The notes: a model not told the origin generated them from the sequence alone. A stretch of DNA of 64,000 nt from Sphingomonas sp. HITSZ_GF (GCF_029543155.1 NZ_JARQXA010000002.1:248001-312000); one strand, 5' to 3'. Shown: positions 1-14,875, counted from the first letter of the stretch. Numbers and translations: made by a program.

Positions 1-16
1 GAACGGATAGCGCCGT

Positions 17-616
17 TCACGGACCCGGCGGGCTGTCGAGCCGGCGATAATAGATGATGAACTCGTCGCCGCTCCTGCCCGTGTCGAAGATCGCAGCGGT
101 GCGCTCCAGCCCCTGGGCGCGGAGCTCGGGCCCTCCGGTATCGCGTTCGAGCGCTTCCCACACCGGCCCCATCGTGCCCGTCGCGGGATCGGGATCGGCA
201 TAGCCGTTCATCTCGCAGATATTCGCCTTGCAGGCGATCTTGAGGACGCGCTTGTCGCCGCCGATATAGGGAATGGCGCGGGTGAAGTCGCGCAGCGCCG
301 CTTCGCTGCGCGGCGCCCATGCCATGTCGCGCTTCTCGACGAGCAGCTGCGAGGCCTGCTGGCTCGCCTTGTTTCCATTGCGCCGCGTCGGGCGGATCGG
401 AATCGGCTCCATCTTTTCCGCGGAGGCCGCGCTGGGCAACGGCAGCGGCAGGGAAGACGACGGCCCGGGTGCGCCGCCGGCGATCCGCACCTGTCCGGCG
501 GGTGCCGCGGCCGGATCATCGCCCAGGAAGTGCAGCGCCAGCCCGGCCGAGCCCAGAATGGCGAGCGTGCCGCCGATGAGCCAGCGCCGGGTCGCGCGAT
601 CCGAAAGTGCTTGCAA
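17..616 (-). CDS. Hypothetical membrane-anchored protein, 199 aa
   Basis: I do not recognise the family. Residues about 11-30 form a single hydrophobic segment preceded by a basic stretch, so the protein is probably anchored in the inner membrane with the rest in the periplasm. A Pro/Ser/Ala-rich linker (about 35-65) leads to a folded C-terminal part with a conserved-looking Cys pair (IACKANICEM, around 128-137). The predicted start is TTG, with a GGAGGG ribosome site about 10 nt upstream; no ATG is better placed. It lies 75 nt downstream of the sialidase-like gene on the same strand and could be co-transcribed unless the hairpin between them stops transcription. Confidence 0.6.
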   Translation of the reverse strand: MQALSDRATRRWLIGGTLAILGSAGLALHFLGDDPAAAPAGQVRIAGGAPGPSSSLPLPLPSAASAEKMEPIPIRPTRRNGNKASQQASQLLVEKRDMAWAPRSEAALRDFTRAIPYIGGDKRVLKIACKANICEMNGYADPDPATGTMGPVWEALERDTGGPELRAQGLERTAAIFDTGRSGDEFIIYYRRLDSPPGP

Positions 617-640
617 GGCCGGTACTCCCTCCGGGTGAAC

Positions 641-674
641 GCCCCCGGCGACGCGGCGTACGCCGCCGGGGGCT
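641..674 (-). terminator. GC-rich hairpin between two leftward genes
   Basis: GCCCCCGGCG at one end pairs with CGCCGGGGGC at the other, forming a 10-bp stem 3' of the sialidase-like gene. There is no run of T on the minus strand, so it could be a weak terminator or an RNA-stabilising hairpin. Confidence 0.4.
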
Positions 675-691
675 TTCTCAGCGGCTCCGGA

Positions 692-1873
692 TCAGAGCGG
701 CGCCGAACCGAAATACACGTCGCAGCCGGTGCCGGTCGGGCTCAGCCGCGTCGTCATCTGCACGACGTTCTTGCCGCCCGAGCTGTTGGGCACCCATTGC
801 AGCGCCGGCGAGAAGCCGTCGCAGGTGGCCGATTGCGGATCGTCGACCGAGACCGGCGCGTTCATCGCGGTCCAGGGGCCTTCGGGGCTGCCATTGTCGC
901 TGCGGAACAGCAGATAGCCGTTCGCCGCCGACCAGGACCCGTCGCTGAGATGCAGGTGATGGCCGATCCACAGCAGCGGGCCGCCATTCTGCACCGATTT
1001 CACCATCGGGGTGCCGTTGAAATAGCGGCTGGCGCTTCCCGTCATCTGGGTGCCGATATTGGTGGTCGTGCCGTAGTTCCAGCCGTCGGTCGAGGTCTTG
1101 TAGTGATGCCGGCAGTTGTTGATGCCGGCCACGCCGCACACCTCATAGGTCAGCATCCAGCGGTCGGTGCCGTCGGTCAGCTTGACCACGATCGGCATGC
1201 CCGGACGATGCGTTTCCTTGGTGTTCGAGGTGCCGATCGCAACCAGATTGCTGCGGTCGGTCCAGGTCGCGCCGCCATCGCTGCTGCGGACCCGCACCAG
1301 CTTCTGGCTGCAGCAGTCGCTGGTTTCGTCGGCATAGATCAGCACCAGGTTGCCGGCGCTGTCGAACGAGAAATTGGGCTCCCAGAAACCATCGTCGTCG
1401 GTCGAGGTGATCGCCTTGTTCGATGTCGCCGCGGTCGACAGATAGGTCCAGTTGCGGCCCTTGTCGGTGCTTCGGAAGATCCGGATCTTCGGAATGCAGC
1501 CCACGCAATGGGTTTCGGTGTTGATGCCCAGGATCAGATCGCCATTGGGCATGACGACGAAATCGGGGCTGCTGGTCTGGACGGTCGACCAGTTCGACTC
1601 GCCGAAGGTGCTCACCGCAGTCCAGGAAGCGCCGTTATCGGTGCTCGAGAAGACCCGGACGCGATAGTCATTGGGGAACAGCAGCACCGTGGCGATCAGC
1701 TCGCCCGTCGCCAGCATGCGGATACGGGGATAGCGAGCCTGGGTCTGGAGCAGGGTTTGTGCCTCGGCCGCAACGGGGATGCTGGTCGCCCCGATCGCCG
1801 CGAGTGCGGCCAACAGGCCAAGCTTGCCGAATATACGCCCGCAGATACGCCGAACTAGAGATCTGCCGATCAT
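692..1873 (-). CDS. Secreted BNR/Asp-box repeat protein, sialidase-like
   Basis: The 393-residue protein starts with a signal peptide (hydrophobic 18-36, cleavage probably after AEAQ near 39). It carries at least three Asp boxes of the S-x-D-x-G-x-x-W type, at about 77-84, 135-142 and 197-204, the hallmark of six-bladed beta-propeller sialidases and other BNR proteins. Several Cys residues (CVGC, CC) could form disulfides after export. I cannot identify the arginine triad and Tyr/Glu pair of true GH33 sialidases, so the substrate is open; a glycan-binding or glycosidase role outside the cytoplasm is likely. The ATG start has AGGAGAG 6 nt upstream. Confidence 0.7.
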   Translation of the reverse strand: MIGRSLVRRICGRIFGKLGLLAALAAIGATSIPVAAEAQTLLQTQARYPRIRMLATGELIATVLLFPNDYRVRVFSSTDNGASWTAVSTFGESNWSTVQTSSPDFVVMPNGDLILGINTETHCVGCIPKIRIFRSTDKGRNWTYLSTAATSNKAITSTDDDGFWEPNFSFDSAGNLVLIYADETSDCCSQKLVRVRSSDGGATWTDRSNLVAIGTSNTKETHRPGMPIVVKLTDGTDRWMLTYEVCGVAGINNCRHHYKTSTDGWNYGTTTNIGTQMTGSASRYFNGTPMVKSVQNGGPLLWIGHHLHLSDGSWSAANGYLLFRSDNGSPEGPWTAMNAPVSVDDPQSATCDGFSPALQWVPNSSGGKNVVQMTTRLSPTGTGCDVYFGSAPL

Positions 1874-2251
1874 GTCGCTCTCCTTTCGCTAGACATCCTC
1901 TCCATCCGGCCCCGCCGCATTCTCCGATCCGCGCCGTCTTTGCGGCACTGCTTGTTGCGGGATGCCTTGCGAGCGCCCCCGATCGGCGAACGCGAAATCT
2001 TATCGGCAAATTGGCCTGACACAAATCAATAAATATAATTTATGATATCAATGTTTTATGTAGGCGGCGGCGCATCCTGCGCGGATATTCGGTCATTTTG
2101 GACTGACCTATTTCGCCAATTGGTAAGGTGGCACGCGCGAACGCAGTCCGCGGCTGCAAGCCGGATAGCCGGAGCCGCCAGGCCAAAGAAAAGGCCCCCG
2201 CGTTTCCGCGAGGGCCCCTCTTTTCCGGGCTTTCGCCAGATTTTCAGGCGA
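1874..2251. other. AT-rich intergenic spacer
   Basis: This 378-base gap lies between the starts of the sialidase-like gene and the 3' end of pnp. It holds the pnp terminator (2185-2218) and a strikingly AT-rich patch (about 2019-2063) that stands out from the GC-rich surroundings and probably contains the leftward promoter of the sialidase-like gene. No convincing gene was seen. Confidence 0.5.
2185..2218 (-). terminator. Rho-independent terminator of pnp
   Basis: Read on the minus strand, GGCCCTCGCG-GAAA-CGCGGGGGCC is followed by TTTTCTTT. The stem, GNRA-like loop and T-tract lie 34 nt beyond the pnp stop codon and end the rimP-to-pnp gene run. Confidence 0.9.
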
Positions 2252-4612
<2,361 letters not shown>

Positions 4613-4785
4613 TGTTTTTCCTTCACTCCCGCTGCCCGATGCAGCGGGGGCCTATGCGTGAGCCGTGAGTGGCTCGTGGGATGCGGCCGGATTGCCGTTC
4701 CCGCGTATGGCTCCCAGGGGTGGGAGCCGATCGGCGCCTAGCGCGCCGGGATGACAAAAAGGCGACCCGAAGGCCGCCTTTCCGG
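4613..4785 (-). other. rpsO-pnp intercistronic region with hairpins
   Basis: Besides the rpsO terminator, GGCTCCC-agggg-tGGGAGCC at about 4706-4727 forms a second stem. In many bacteria this region carries RNase sites for PNPase autoregulation; whether that holds here is inference. Confidence 0.4.
4755..4782 (-). terminator. Terminator or attenuator after rpsO
   Basis: On the minus strand AAGGCGGCC-TTCG-GGTCGCCTT is followed by TTTGT immediately after the rpsO stop. It probably reduces read-through into pnp. Confidence 0.8.
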
Positions 4786-5055
4786 TTACTTGCGAAGGCC
4801 CAGCTTCGCGATCAGGTCGGTGTAGCGACCCTCGTCCTTCTTCTTCAGATAGTCGAGGAGGCTACGGCGCTTGTTGACCAGCATCAGCAGGCCGCGGCGC
4901 GAATGGTTGTCCTTGGCGTGCGTCTTGAAGTGCTCGGTCAGGTTCGAGATGCGCTCCGAGAGGATCGCGATCTGCACTTCGGGGCTGCCGGTGTCGGTGC
5001 CGCCGCGTGCGTGTTCCTTGATCAGCGCTTCCTTGCGCTCTGCAGTGATCGACAT
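4786..5055 (-). CDS. rpsO: 30S ribosomal protein S15
   Basis: S15 binds 16S rRNA in the central domain and helps form the platform of the small subunit and bridge B4. The 89-residue length is the family norm. Typical sequences are [19 protein letters not shown] in the N-terminal half and [11 protein letters not shown] near the C-terminus. The start at 5055 is chosen over the upstream in-frame start at 5154 because [12 protein letters not shown] is the usual S15 N-terminus and AAGGAAAG lies just before it; the longer version would also run into truB. It lies 20 nt after truB. Confidence 0.98.
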   Translation of the reverse strand: MSITAERKEALIKEHARGGTDTGSPEVQIAILSERISNLTEHFKTHAKDNHSRRGLLMLVNKRRSLLDYLKKKDEGRYTDLIAKLGLRK

Positions 5056-5075
5056 AGTCTTTCCTTCGACATCGC

Positions 5076-6086
5076 TTACAGATTGAAGCCGCGGACGACC
5101 CGGATGTGACCGGATAGAGCCTCCACCAGCGCGATCGGAGTCTCCTCCAGGCACGCGAAATATTGGCCGTCTTCCTTGGCGATCCCGGCCAGAACCTGCC
5201 CCTGTCGGAGCAGCCCTGCCTGGTCGGGGGTGAGGGATAGAGCCGGGATGTCGTCCAGCCCCGCCCTCAATGGCAGGAGGATTTGTTCAAGGGTGCGGGC
5301 CTTAGCGGCTTCGTCCAGTTTGTCCAGCGAAATCGCGGACTCCAGGGTGAAGGGACCGGCCTTCACCCGGCGCAGCATCGTGACATGGCCGACACTGCCG
5401 AGCGCCCGCGCGATGTCGCGCGCGAGGCTGCGGATATAGGTGCCCTTGGAGACATGCGCGCGCAGGGTGATTTCAAGCAAATCCTCCCCCAGCTTGCTGG
5501 GGGAGGGGGACCGCGCCGCTTCAGCGGCGTGGTGGAGGGGCGGTGCGTCAGCACCGGCTTCGCCAGCCCCTCCACCACTCGCTTCGCGAGCGGTCCCCCT
5601 CCCCGAGGCAAGCTCGGGGAGGAACTGCAGCGCGTGGATCACGACGGAACGCGAGGCCAGCTTCACCTCTTCCCCGGCCCGCGCCAGATCATAGGCGCGC
5701 TCGCCGTCCACCTTGAGCGCGGAATAGGCAGGCGGCACCTGCTCGATCGGCCCGGTGAAGCGGGGCAGCACCGCCTCGATCTGGGCGCGCGTGGGGCGCA
5801 CGTCGGACGTCGCGATTTCCTTGCCTTCGAGGTCGAGCGTATCGGTCTCGACGCCGAACCGGATCGTGAAATCATAGACCTTGTCGCTGTCGAGCATCCG
5901 CCCGGCCAGCTTGGTCGCCTCGCCGATCGCGATCGGCAGCACGCCGGTCGCCAGCGGATCGAGCGTGCCGCCATGCCCGACCTTGAACTTGCCGTACTTG
6001 CCGTCGCGCAGCGCACGCTTGACGGCGCTCACGCCCTGGGTGGAGCCGAGGCCAAGCGGTTTGTCGAGGATGATCCAGCCATGCAT
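5076..6086 (-). CDS. truB: tRNA pseudouridine-55 synthase, with a repeat-encoded insert
   Basis: TruB converts U55 to pseudouridine in the T-loop of tRNAs. The catalytic motif [12 protein letters not shown] is present with Asp43, and [13 protein letters not shown] follows at about 214-227. At 336 residues it exceeds the usual roughly 300-315. The excess is a Gly/Ala/Pro/Ser-rich block at about residues 156-202, encoded by a palindromic repeat (5482-5623) that keeps the frame. The block falls between the strand ending HALQFL and the strand [13 protein letters not shown], probably as a surface loop. The gene lies between the small secreted protein and rpsO in the superoperon. Confidence 0.95.
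   Translation of the reverse strand: MHGWIILDKPLGLGSTQGVSAVKRALRDGKYGKFKVGHGGTLDPLATGVLPIAIGEATKLAGRMLDSDKVYDFTIRFGVETDTLDLEGKEIATSDVRPTRAQIEAVLPRFTGPIEQVPPAYSALKVDGERAYDLARAGEEVKLASRSVVIHALQFLPELASGRGTAREASGGGAGEAGADAPPLHHAAEAARSPSPSKLGEDLLEITLRAHVSKGTYIRSLARDIARALGSVGHVTMLRRVKAGPFTLESAISLDKLDEAAKARTLEQILLPLRAGLDDIPALSLTPDQAGLLRQGQVLAGIAKEDGQYFACLEETPIALVEALSGHIRVVRGFNL
5482..5623. repeat. Family A palindromic repeat inside truB
   Basis: The 142-bp unit has ends TCCTCCCCCAGCTTG and CAAGCTCGGGGAGGA and internal complementary arms (TGGTGGAGGGG / CCCCTCCACCA). Related copies lie at 14876-15013 and 37845-37994. This copy is translated as part of TruB. Confidence 0.9.
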
Positions 6087-6130
6087 CCGCGGCCCCTAGC
6101 CGAGGCGCGGCGCAAAGTCAGGCCTTTGGG

Positions 6131-6532
6131 TCAGGCCTTGGGCTTCTTCGCCTTTTTGGGCTTTTCGGGCGGCGGCCCGCTATGGACGATGCTGGAGATC
6201 GTGCAGCGGCTGTCGCCGGCGAAGATCGTGTCGCCCCGATCGATCCGCGACGCGCCCGGGAAGGTCTTGAAGCCCACGCCCGTCGCCCAGGGCAGATCGA
6301 GGCAGCGGCCGAAGAAGCTGGCATAATACCAGTTGCGGCGGCTGTCCTCGATATAGACGCCGTCACCGCTGTCGGTCGGCTCGAAGGTGCGCACATCGCT
6401 GCGGGTGAGGAACGGGATCGTCGCCTGCTCGCCCGATTTGGGGCCGGGCGTCGGGCCCGCCTCCTGCGCCGCAGCGGCGGTGGCAAGGATCAGCGCCGGC
6501 AGCGCCAGGGCGAGGGCAGTCTTGCGGAACAT
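6131..6532 (-). CDS. Small secreted protein, possibly DUF6491 family
   Basis: The start at 6532 gives a 133-residue protein with a clear Sec signal peptide (MFRKTALALALPALILATAAAAQ). A longer frame reaching 6727 would overlap thymidine kinase and lose the signal. The mature part has two Cys (CLDLPWATG and CTISS) that could pair in the periplasm, a WYYASFFG block and a Lys/Pro-rich end. It resembles small alphaproteobacterial proteins of unknown function that I recall under DUF6491; this family name is tentative. It lies between tdk and truB on the same strand. No enzymatic role can be claimed. Confidence 0.75.
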   Translation of the reverse strand: MFRKTALALALPALILATAAAAQEAGPTPGPKSGEQATIPFLTRSDVRTFEPTDSGDGVYIEDSRRNWYYASFFGRCLDLPWATGVGFKTFPGASRIDRGDTIFAGDSRCTISSIVHSGPPPEKPKKAKKPKA

Positions 6533-6579
6533 CGATCGTCTCCTTTCGAAGACCGGGGGATACACTCCAGCCTGTATCC

Positions 6580-7164
6580 TTAGCACGATCCGGCTGTACG
6601 CTGCATGAAGTGGCGGCGGCACAGCGCGACATAGCGCTCGTTGCCGCCCACTTCGCGCTGCTCGCCCTCGCGCACGGCATTGCCTTCGCCATCGACGCGC
6701 AAATTCATCGTCGCCTTGCGCCCGCATTCGCAGACCGACTTGATCTCGACCAGCGAGTCGGCGAGCGCGAGCAGCTCGGCCGAGCCAGGGAACAGCCGGC
6801 CCTGGAAATCGGTGCGCAGGCCGTAGCAGAGCACCGGGATTCCCACCTCGTCGGCCAGATGGGCAAGCTGACGGACCTGGCCGGCGGAGAGGAACTGCGA
6901 TTCGTCGACGAGCACGCAGGCGAGCGGCGCCTCGTAATGCGCGTCCTCGGCGATGCGGCGCAGATCGGTCGCCTCGCCGAAGGGGATGGCAGTGGCGCTG
7001 ATGCCGAGCCGCGAATCGATCACGCCCCTGCCGCCGCGATCATGGATGCCGGCAGTGAACAGCAGCGTGCGCATGCCGCGCTCGCGATAGTTGAAATCGG
7101 CCTGGAGCAGCGTGGTCGATTTCCCCGCATTCATCGAGGCATAGTAGAAATAGAGCTTGGCCAT
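6580..7164 (-). CDS. tdk: Thymidine kinase
   Basis: Type II thymidine kinase phosphorylates thymidine with ATP to dTMP in the salvage pathway. Visible features are the P-loop MNAGKST (11-17), the DESQF motif with the catalytic Glu near 88, and the zinc-binding CECG...C pattern in the lasso region near 143-185. The 194-residue length fits the family. The ATG directly follows the TAA of the VapC-type gene with no spacer, so the two are translationally linked. Its place in the rbfA-truB gap suggests a local insertion together with the toxin-antitoxin pair. Confidence 0.95.
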   Translation of the reverse strand: MAKLYFYYASMNAGKSTTLLQADFNYRERGMRTLLFTAGIHDRGGRGVIDSRLGISATAIPFGEATDLRRIAEDAHYEAPLACVLVDESQFLSAGQVRQLAHLADEVGIPVLCYGLRTDFQGRLFPGSAELLALADSLVEIKSVCECGRKATMNLRVDGEGNAVREGEQREVGGNERYVALCRRHFMQRTAGSC

Positions 7165-7554
7165 TTATGCGAGGGTCTCGATCGGGAGGGGGGTAGAGTC
7201 TCCGGCTTTGGCCTTCAAGCGACGATCAAAGGTCACGAAGCGCGTCGCACCTCCGGCGGAAACCAGATGAACCATGTCGGCAAAGTCAGCGCCCGCGGCA
7301 AAACGCTCCACTGCCCAATGAATGGCGGCGGGACCTTCCGCTAGCGCCGGTAAGTCGATCAACTCTGCCAATGCCGTGGCAATGGCATTGCGGGACCAGC
7401 CATATTGGGAACGGAGCACCCATTCCGTTTCGACGAGAACACTTGCCAGCAGCACGAACGGCTCCGTCAGAAGCGCTCTCGCCAGCGACGTCTGGGCGGC
7501 ATCATCCCCGGTAACGGCGCGCACGAGGATATTCGTGTCCACCGCCGCGGTCAG
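7165..7554 (-). CDS. PIN-domain toxin, VapC type
   Basis: VapC toxins are Mg-dependent ribonucleases that usually cleave tRNA or rRNA. The N-terminus has the PIN core AAVDTNILVRAV with its first acidic residue; ETEWVLR and FADMVHLVSA supply further acidic positions, and TFDRRL is the C-terminal motif. No ATG lies near the expected N-terminus. The best fit is a CTG codon (7552-7554) that overlaps the antitoxin stop as CTGA and gives 129 residues; a GTG at 7542 giving 125 residues is the alternative. Longer frames run into the antitoxin gene and are unlikely. It pairs with the AbrB-type gene upstream. Confidence 0.85.
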   Translation of the reverse strand: MTAAVDTNILVRAVTGDDAAQTSLARALLTEPFVLLASVLVETEWVLRSQYGWSRNAIATALAELIDLPALAEGPAAIHWAVERFAAGADFADMVHLVSAGGATRFVTFDRRLKAKAGDSTPLPIETLA

Positions 7555-7832
7555 ATCTCGTCCTTCGACTTGGCCGCGAACATGGCATCGACGGCACGAT
7601 CCATGTCCTCGATGGAAACCGGAGGGCCATTCCAAGGCGGCGCTATCTCACGGATACGCGCGAAAATCTCCTCGGCGGTTCGGCCGCTTTTCCGACGTTG
7701 CGGCGTGAGAAGTACGCCGTTGCCTGTGCGGACAACTTCAAGCACCTGCCCGGGCAGCAGGCCGAGCGCATCCCGAACCTCTTTCGGGATCACAACCTGG
7801 CCCTTGGCCGAAAGGGTGGTTTTCGCATTCAC
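7551..7832 (-). CDS. AbrB/MazE-fold antitoxin of the VapC pair
   Basis: The first 45 residues form a SpoVT-AbrB swapped-hairpin DNA-binding domain (LSAKGQVVIPKEVRDALGL, then PGQVLEVV). The C-terminal half (about 50-93) is charged and should wrap the toxin to block its active site. Such antitoxins also repress their own operon. The gene starts 31 nt after rbfA and overlaps the toxin gene by 3-4 nt, the usual order of antitoxin before toxin. It is read in the same direction as the housekeeping operon, so its expression may partly depend on that operon. Confidence 0.88.
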   Translation of the reverse strand: MNAKTTLSAKGQVVIPKEVRDALGLLPGQVLEVVRTGNGVLLTPQRRKSGRTAEEIFARIREIAPPWNGPPVSIEDMDRAVDAMFAAKSKDEI

Positions 7833-7863
7833 ATCGGTAAGATGCGTCTTACCCGGCCAGGAG

Positions 7864-8265
7864 TCAACCTTGCTCCGCTTCCTCGCCCAGGTCTCGCGCC
7901 ACTTCGGGCGAACGGAGCAGCTTGTCGATATGGCTGCCCTCGTCGAAGCTCTCGTCCGCCAGGAACTTGAGCCTGGCGGCGTATTTCATCTTCACCCGGT
8001 GGGCGACCTCGCGCTGGAGATAGGCGGTGTTGGTCCTGAGCGCCTTGATCACCACTTCCTCGTCCTTGCCGAGCAGCGGCTTCACGAAGACCGTCGCGTG
8101 GCGCAGGTCGGGCGACATGCGCACTTCGGTGATCGAGACGAGATGCTTGGCCAGCACGTCGTCATGCACGTCGCCGCGCTGGAGGATCTCGCTCAGCACA
8201 TGGCGCACCTGCTCGCCGACGCGCAGCACGCGGACCGAACGCTCTTCGTTGCTCTGCGTCTTCAT
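7864..8265 (-). CDS. rbfA: Ribosome-binding factor A
   Basis: RbfA is a KH-fold factor that binds the 30S subunit and assists late maturation of the 5' end of 16S rRNA. The 133-residue protein shows the typical opening [17 protein letters not shown] and the [19 protein letters not shown] block. Its ATG overlaps the stop of the thioesterase gene as ATGA. Its position after infB and before truB is the classical arrangement, here with the thioesterase inserted before it and vapBC-tdk after it. Confidence 0.96.
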   Translation of the reverse strand: MKTQSNEERSVRVLRVGEQVRHVLSEILQRGDVHDDVLAKHLVSITEVRMSPDLRHATVFVKPLLGKDEEVVIKALRTNTAYLQREVAHRVKMKYAARLKFLADESFDEGSHIDKLLRSPEVARDLGEEAEQG

Positions 8266-8690
8266 TTCTCACCCCGGCGCGCCATCGCGCCTTGCATCAC
8301 ACGGCCCGTGAAGGTGCCGCGGGCGACCATGTTGCCGCCTTCGTCGAACAATTCCGCCTCGGTCACCGCGATCGTCTTGCCCAGGCTCACTACCCTGCCC
8401 TTGCCGGTGAAGCGCCCGGGCAGCGCCGGCTTGAGGCACACGACATGGAAGTCGATCGTCGGCGCATAGACCGTGCCTTCGCTCGCCGCGAACAGGCAGG
8501 GCCCCTGCGTATCGTCGAGCATCGCCGCCAGGAATCCGCCCTGCACCGTGCCGGCAGGATTGAGGAAGCGATCGTCGAGCTGGAAGCCGATCTCGATCGC
8601 CCGCGCTTCCGCGTCGAACCCCTGCATCTCCCAGCCGAGCAGCCGGGCCGAGGAAGGCGACGGGAAATCGTCGAAGATCGAGCCCGTCAC
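8262..8690 (-). CDS. PaaI-type hotdog thioesterase
   Basis: The protein hydrolyses acyl-CoA thioesters in the cytoplasm; the natural acyl group is unknown. The hotdog signature is [19 protein letters not shown] (N-G-x-V-Q/H-G-G pattern with a downstream Asp), followed by [15 protein letters not shown]. The GTG at 8690 is chosen because GGAGGT lies 4 nt upstream and the resulting 142 residues match the family; the longer frame to 8750 adds a stretch without similarity. It is 122 nt after infB and overlaps rbfA by 4 nt, so it rides in the superoperon without an obvious link to translation. Confidence 0.9.
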   Translation of the reverse strand: MTGSIFDDFPSPSSARLLGWEMQGFDAEARAIEIGFQLDDRFLNPAGTVQGGFLAAMLDDTQGPCLFAASEGTVYAPTIDFHVVCLKPALPGRFTGKGRVVSLGKTIAVTEAELFDEGGNMVARGTFTGRVMQGAMARRGEK

Positions 8691-8811
8691 GGCCACCTCC
8701 GCAGGAGGAGGCCGATTCCATCCGCCACCCATGCCAGTGCATCGCGCCACCAGCTTTGCCGGCGCGGTGCCGGAGGCGATGACTTGCGTCGTCTCCCCCG
8801 GCTTACCGGCA

Positions 8812-11502
<2,691 letters not shown>

Positions 11503-11510
11503 GCGCCTGC

Positions 11511-12206
11511 CTAAAGTCCTTCAGTCTGTCGTTCGTCTGACGACGCTTCCGACGGAAGCGCCGATGCGCCTTGCGAAGCGGTTTCGCAAGGGCGGGGGGT
11601 GGAATCGGGTCCGATAAAGTGCAGCCACCGATCGAGCGCTTCGCTCGTCCGCGCGGCTGCTTTGGCGTCGGTCAGGCCGGCATGTACCACATTTTCGCGG
11701 CCCAGCGCCAAGGACAATATGGTGCGCGGAACGGGCAATGTTAAGCCCTTCAATCCGCTGCCTTCCTCGTCACGGCCCACGCGCCAGGCCTGGGCGAGCT
11801 TGCGTGCGCCGTCCTCGCCCGCATCGCTGGCGTGGAGGAGTAGGTGGAGACGGCCGCTGCGCGCGGCTTCCTGGATGCGGTCGCCGCCGATCGCGACATG
11901 CCCCGCCTTGAACTCGAGGCCGAGGCGATCGAGCGCGTTGCGCTGCAACTGCTCCTCGATCCGCGCGCCGAGATCCTCGGGGATGCGCAGCTCGGCGCCC
12001 TTGAAGGCACGCGTCAGCACGCCCTTGAGCTTCTTGCCCGAGGCTTCGAGCTCGGCGCGGGTCACGCCGATCCACGCCCCGCGGCCCGGCGCCTTGGCGC
12101 GGACATCGGGGAGCACTTCGCCGTCGGGCGAGAGCGCGAGTCGGATCAGCCCGTCGCGCGGGGCTTCCTCGCGGGAAAGGATGCAGGTGCGGGTGGGGTC
12201 GCTCAT
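11511..12206 (-). CDS. YlxR (DUF448) domain fused to an L7Ae-like domain
   Basis: Residues 1-90 are the YlxR domain (RTCILSREEAPRDGLIRL, APGRGAWIGVTR), linked in other bacteria to RNase P and RNA metabolism. Residues about 95-190 resemble the L7Ae/YlxQ-type RNA-binding fold (LQRNALDRLGLEFKAGHVAIG, then LHLLLHASDAGEDGARK). The last 35 residues are disordered and Ser/Glu-rich. In Firmicutes ylxR and ylxQ are separate neighbours between nusA and infB; here both are one chain, which supports a joint function. A likely role is RNA binding in ribosome or tRNA biogenesis. It starts 24 nt before repeat D. Confidence 0.88.
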   Translation of the reverse strand: MSDPTRTCILSREEAPRDGLIRLALSPDGEVLPDVRAKAPGRGAWIGVTRAELEASGKKLKGVLTRAFKGAELRIPEDLGARIEEQLQRNALDRLGLEFKAGHVAIGGDRIQEAARSGRLHLLLHASDAGEDGARKLAQAWRVGRDEEGSGLKGLTLPVPRTILSLALGRENVVHAGLTDAKAAARTSEALDRWLHFIGPDSTPRPCETASQGASALPSEASSDERQTEGL

Positions 12207-12229
12207 GCGCGCGCCTCCCTACCCAACCC

Positions 12230-12315
12230 GTCATGCTGAACTTGTTTCAGCATCCAACCCTCCACCGGCGATACCGCGCGCGGAGCGTTGGACCCTGAAA
12301 CAAGTTCAGGGTGAC
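12230..12315. repeat. Family D palindromic repeat
   Basis: The outer arms are GTCATGCTGAACTTGTTTCAG and its approximate complement CCTGAAACAAGTTCAGGGTGAC. The element sits 26 nt past the tautomerase stop and before ylxR, where it could form a large hairpin in the polycistronic mRNA. Confidence 0.85.
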
Positions 12316-12341
12316 GATGGCTTGTGGCTAGCCGTGCCGTA

Positions 12342-12571
12342 TCATTGTGAGGGAACCGCATGCGCGTCTCCCTGCACCGGCGCGGCGTTGCGGTCAGCGA
12401 TCAGCTGCCCGCCCGCACCGTAATTCTCGAGGCTCAGCTCGGTGATGTTGACCTGCACGGCACCCGCCGGCTTGCCCAGGCGCGCGACCATCGAGGCCGT
12501 GACATCGGCGACGATGCCAGCCTTCTGCTCGCGGGTGGCCGGGCCGGCCAGACGGATGTCGATGAAGGGCA

Positions 12572-12572
<1 letters not shown>
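12342..12572 (-). CDS. 4-oxalocrotonate tautomerase-like protein
   Basis: Members of this small family use an N-terminal proline as catalytic base after Met removal to interconvert enol and keto forms. The protein starts MPFIDIRLAG, so Pro1 is available, and the sequence continues with the beta-alpha-beta unit (TREQKAGIVADVTASMVARL, then GAVQVNITELSLENYGAGG). At 76 residues it is slightly longer than the 62-residue classical form. Its ATG overlaps the nusA stop (TGATG). No aromatic degradation genes are near, so the substrate is unknown and its place in the nusA operon is unusual. Confidence 0.85.
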
Positions 12573-14187
<1,615 letters not shown>

Positions 14188-14188
<1 letters not shown>

Positions 14189-14736
14189 CAGTTGTCTTCC
14201 TCTGCTTCGTATTCTTCGGCGCCCTCGGCGGAGAGCGGCACGGTTGCGGCAATGAGCTTGTCGGTCATCAGCAGCTTGGCGTCGGCGATGGCGCCGAACG
14301 GAACGCTGACGGCCTTGTACTTGCGGACGTCGATCGAGATCAGGTCGCCCTCGGCGCCGATCAGGTCGCCGGTCAATTGCTTGCGCCCGTCCTCGAGCGG
14401 CTCGACCAGGTTGAGGCGCGCCTCATGGCCCTTCCAGTCCTCGAAGTCCTGCGCGCGGGTCAGCGGCCGGTCGATGCCGGGCGAGCTGACTTCCAGGCGA
14501 TAGGCATAGTCGAACGGATCCTTGCCCTGCTCCTCCAGCGCATCGAACACATCGGAGATGCGGCGCGACAGGTCGGCGCAATCGTCGATGGTGAGCTGGC
14601 GGGTATCGGGACGCTCGGCCATCACCTGCAGCGTCGGGTCGCTGGTGCCGCCGAACATCTTGACGCGCACCAGCGCGAGCCCGAGCGCCTGGGCTTCGGG
14701 TTCGATCAGCTTGGTGAGGTCGGCAATATTCGCCAC
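14188..14736 (-). CDS. rimP: Ribosome maturation factor RimP
   Basis: RimP assists maturation of the 30S subunit. The 182-residue protein shows the N-terminal alpha/beta domain (LIEPEAQALGLALVRVKMFG, then LTIDDCADLSRRISDVFD) and the typical YRLEVSSPGIDRPL motif at about 120-135, followed by the SH3-like C-terminal domain and an acidic tail. It is the first gene of the leftward superoperon; its promoter should lie between 14737 and the family A repeat at 14876, but I cannot point to convincing -35/-10 boxes. Confidence 0.95.
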
Positions 14737-14875
14737 GCGGCACTCCGGGATTGGTCAAGCAGCTTCAGCGCCGGAGCCCTGCGGGCCCCGACCTCGGCAT
14801 GTTTGACGATGTCGAGAAAGCACGGGCGATATACGCACTTGCCGGGGCATGGGCAAGAGGGATCGGAATCTCAAA

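Noticed and set aside
6131..6727. Longer version of the small secreted protein starting at 6727
   Set aside because: It overlaps tdk by about 150 bp and buries the signal peptide; the start at 6532 is far better.
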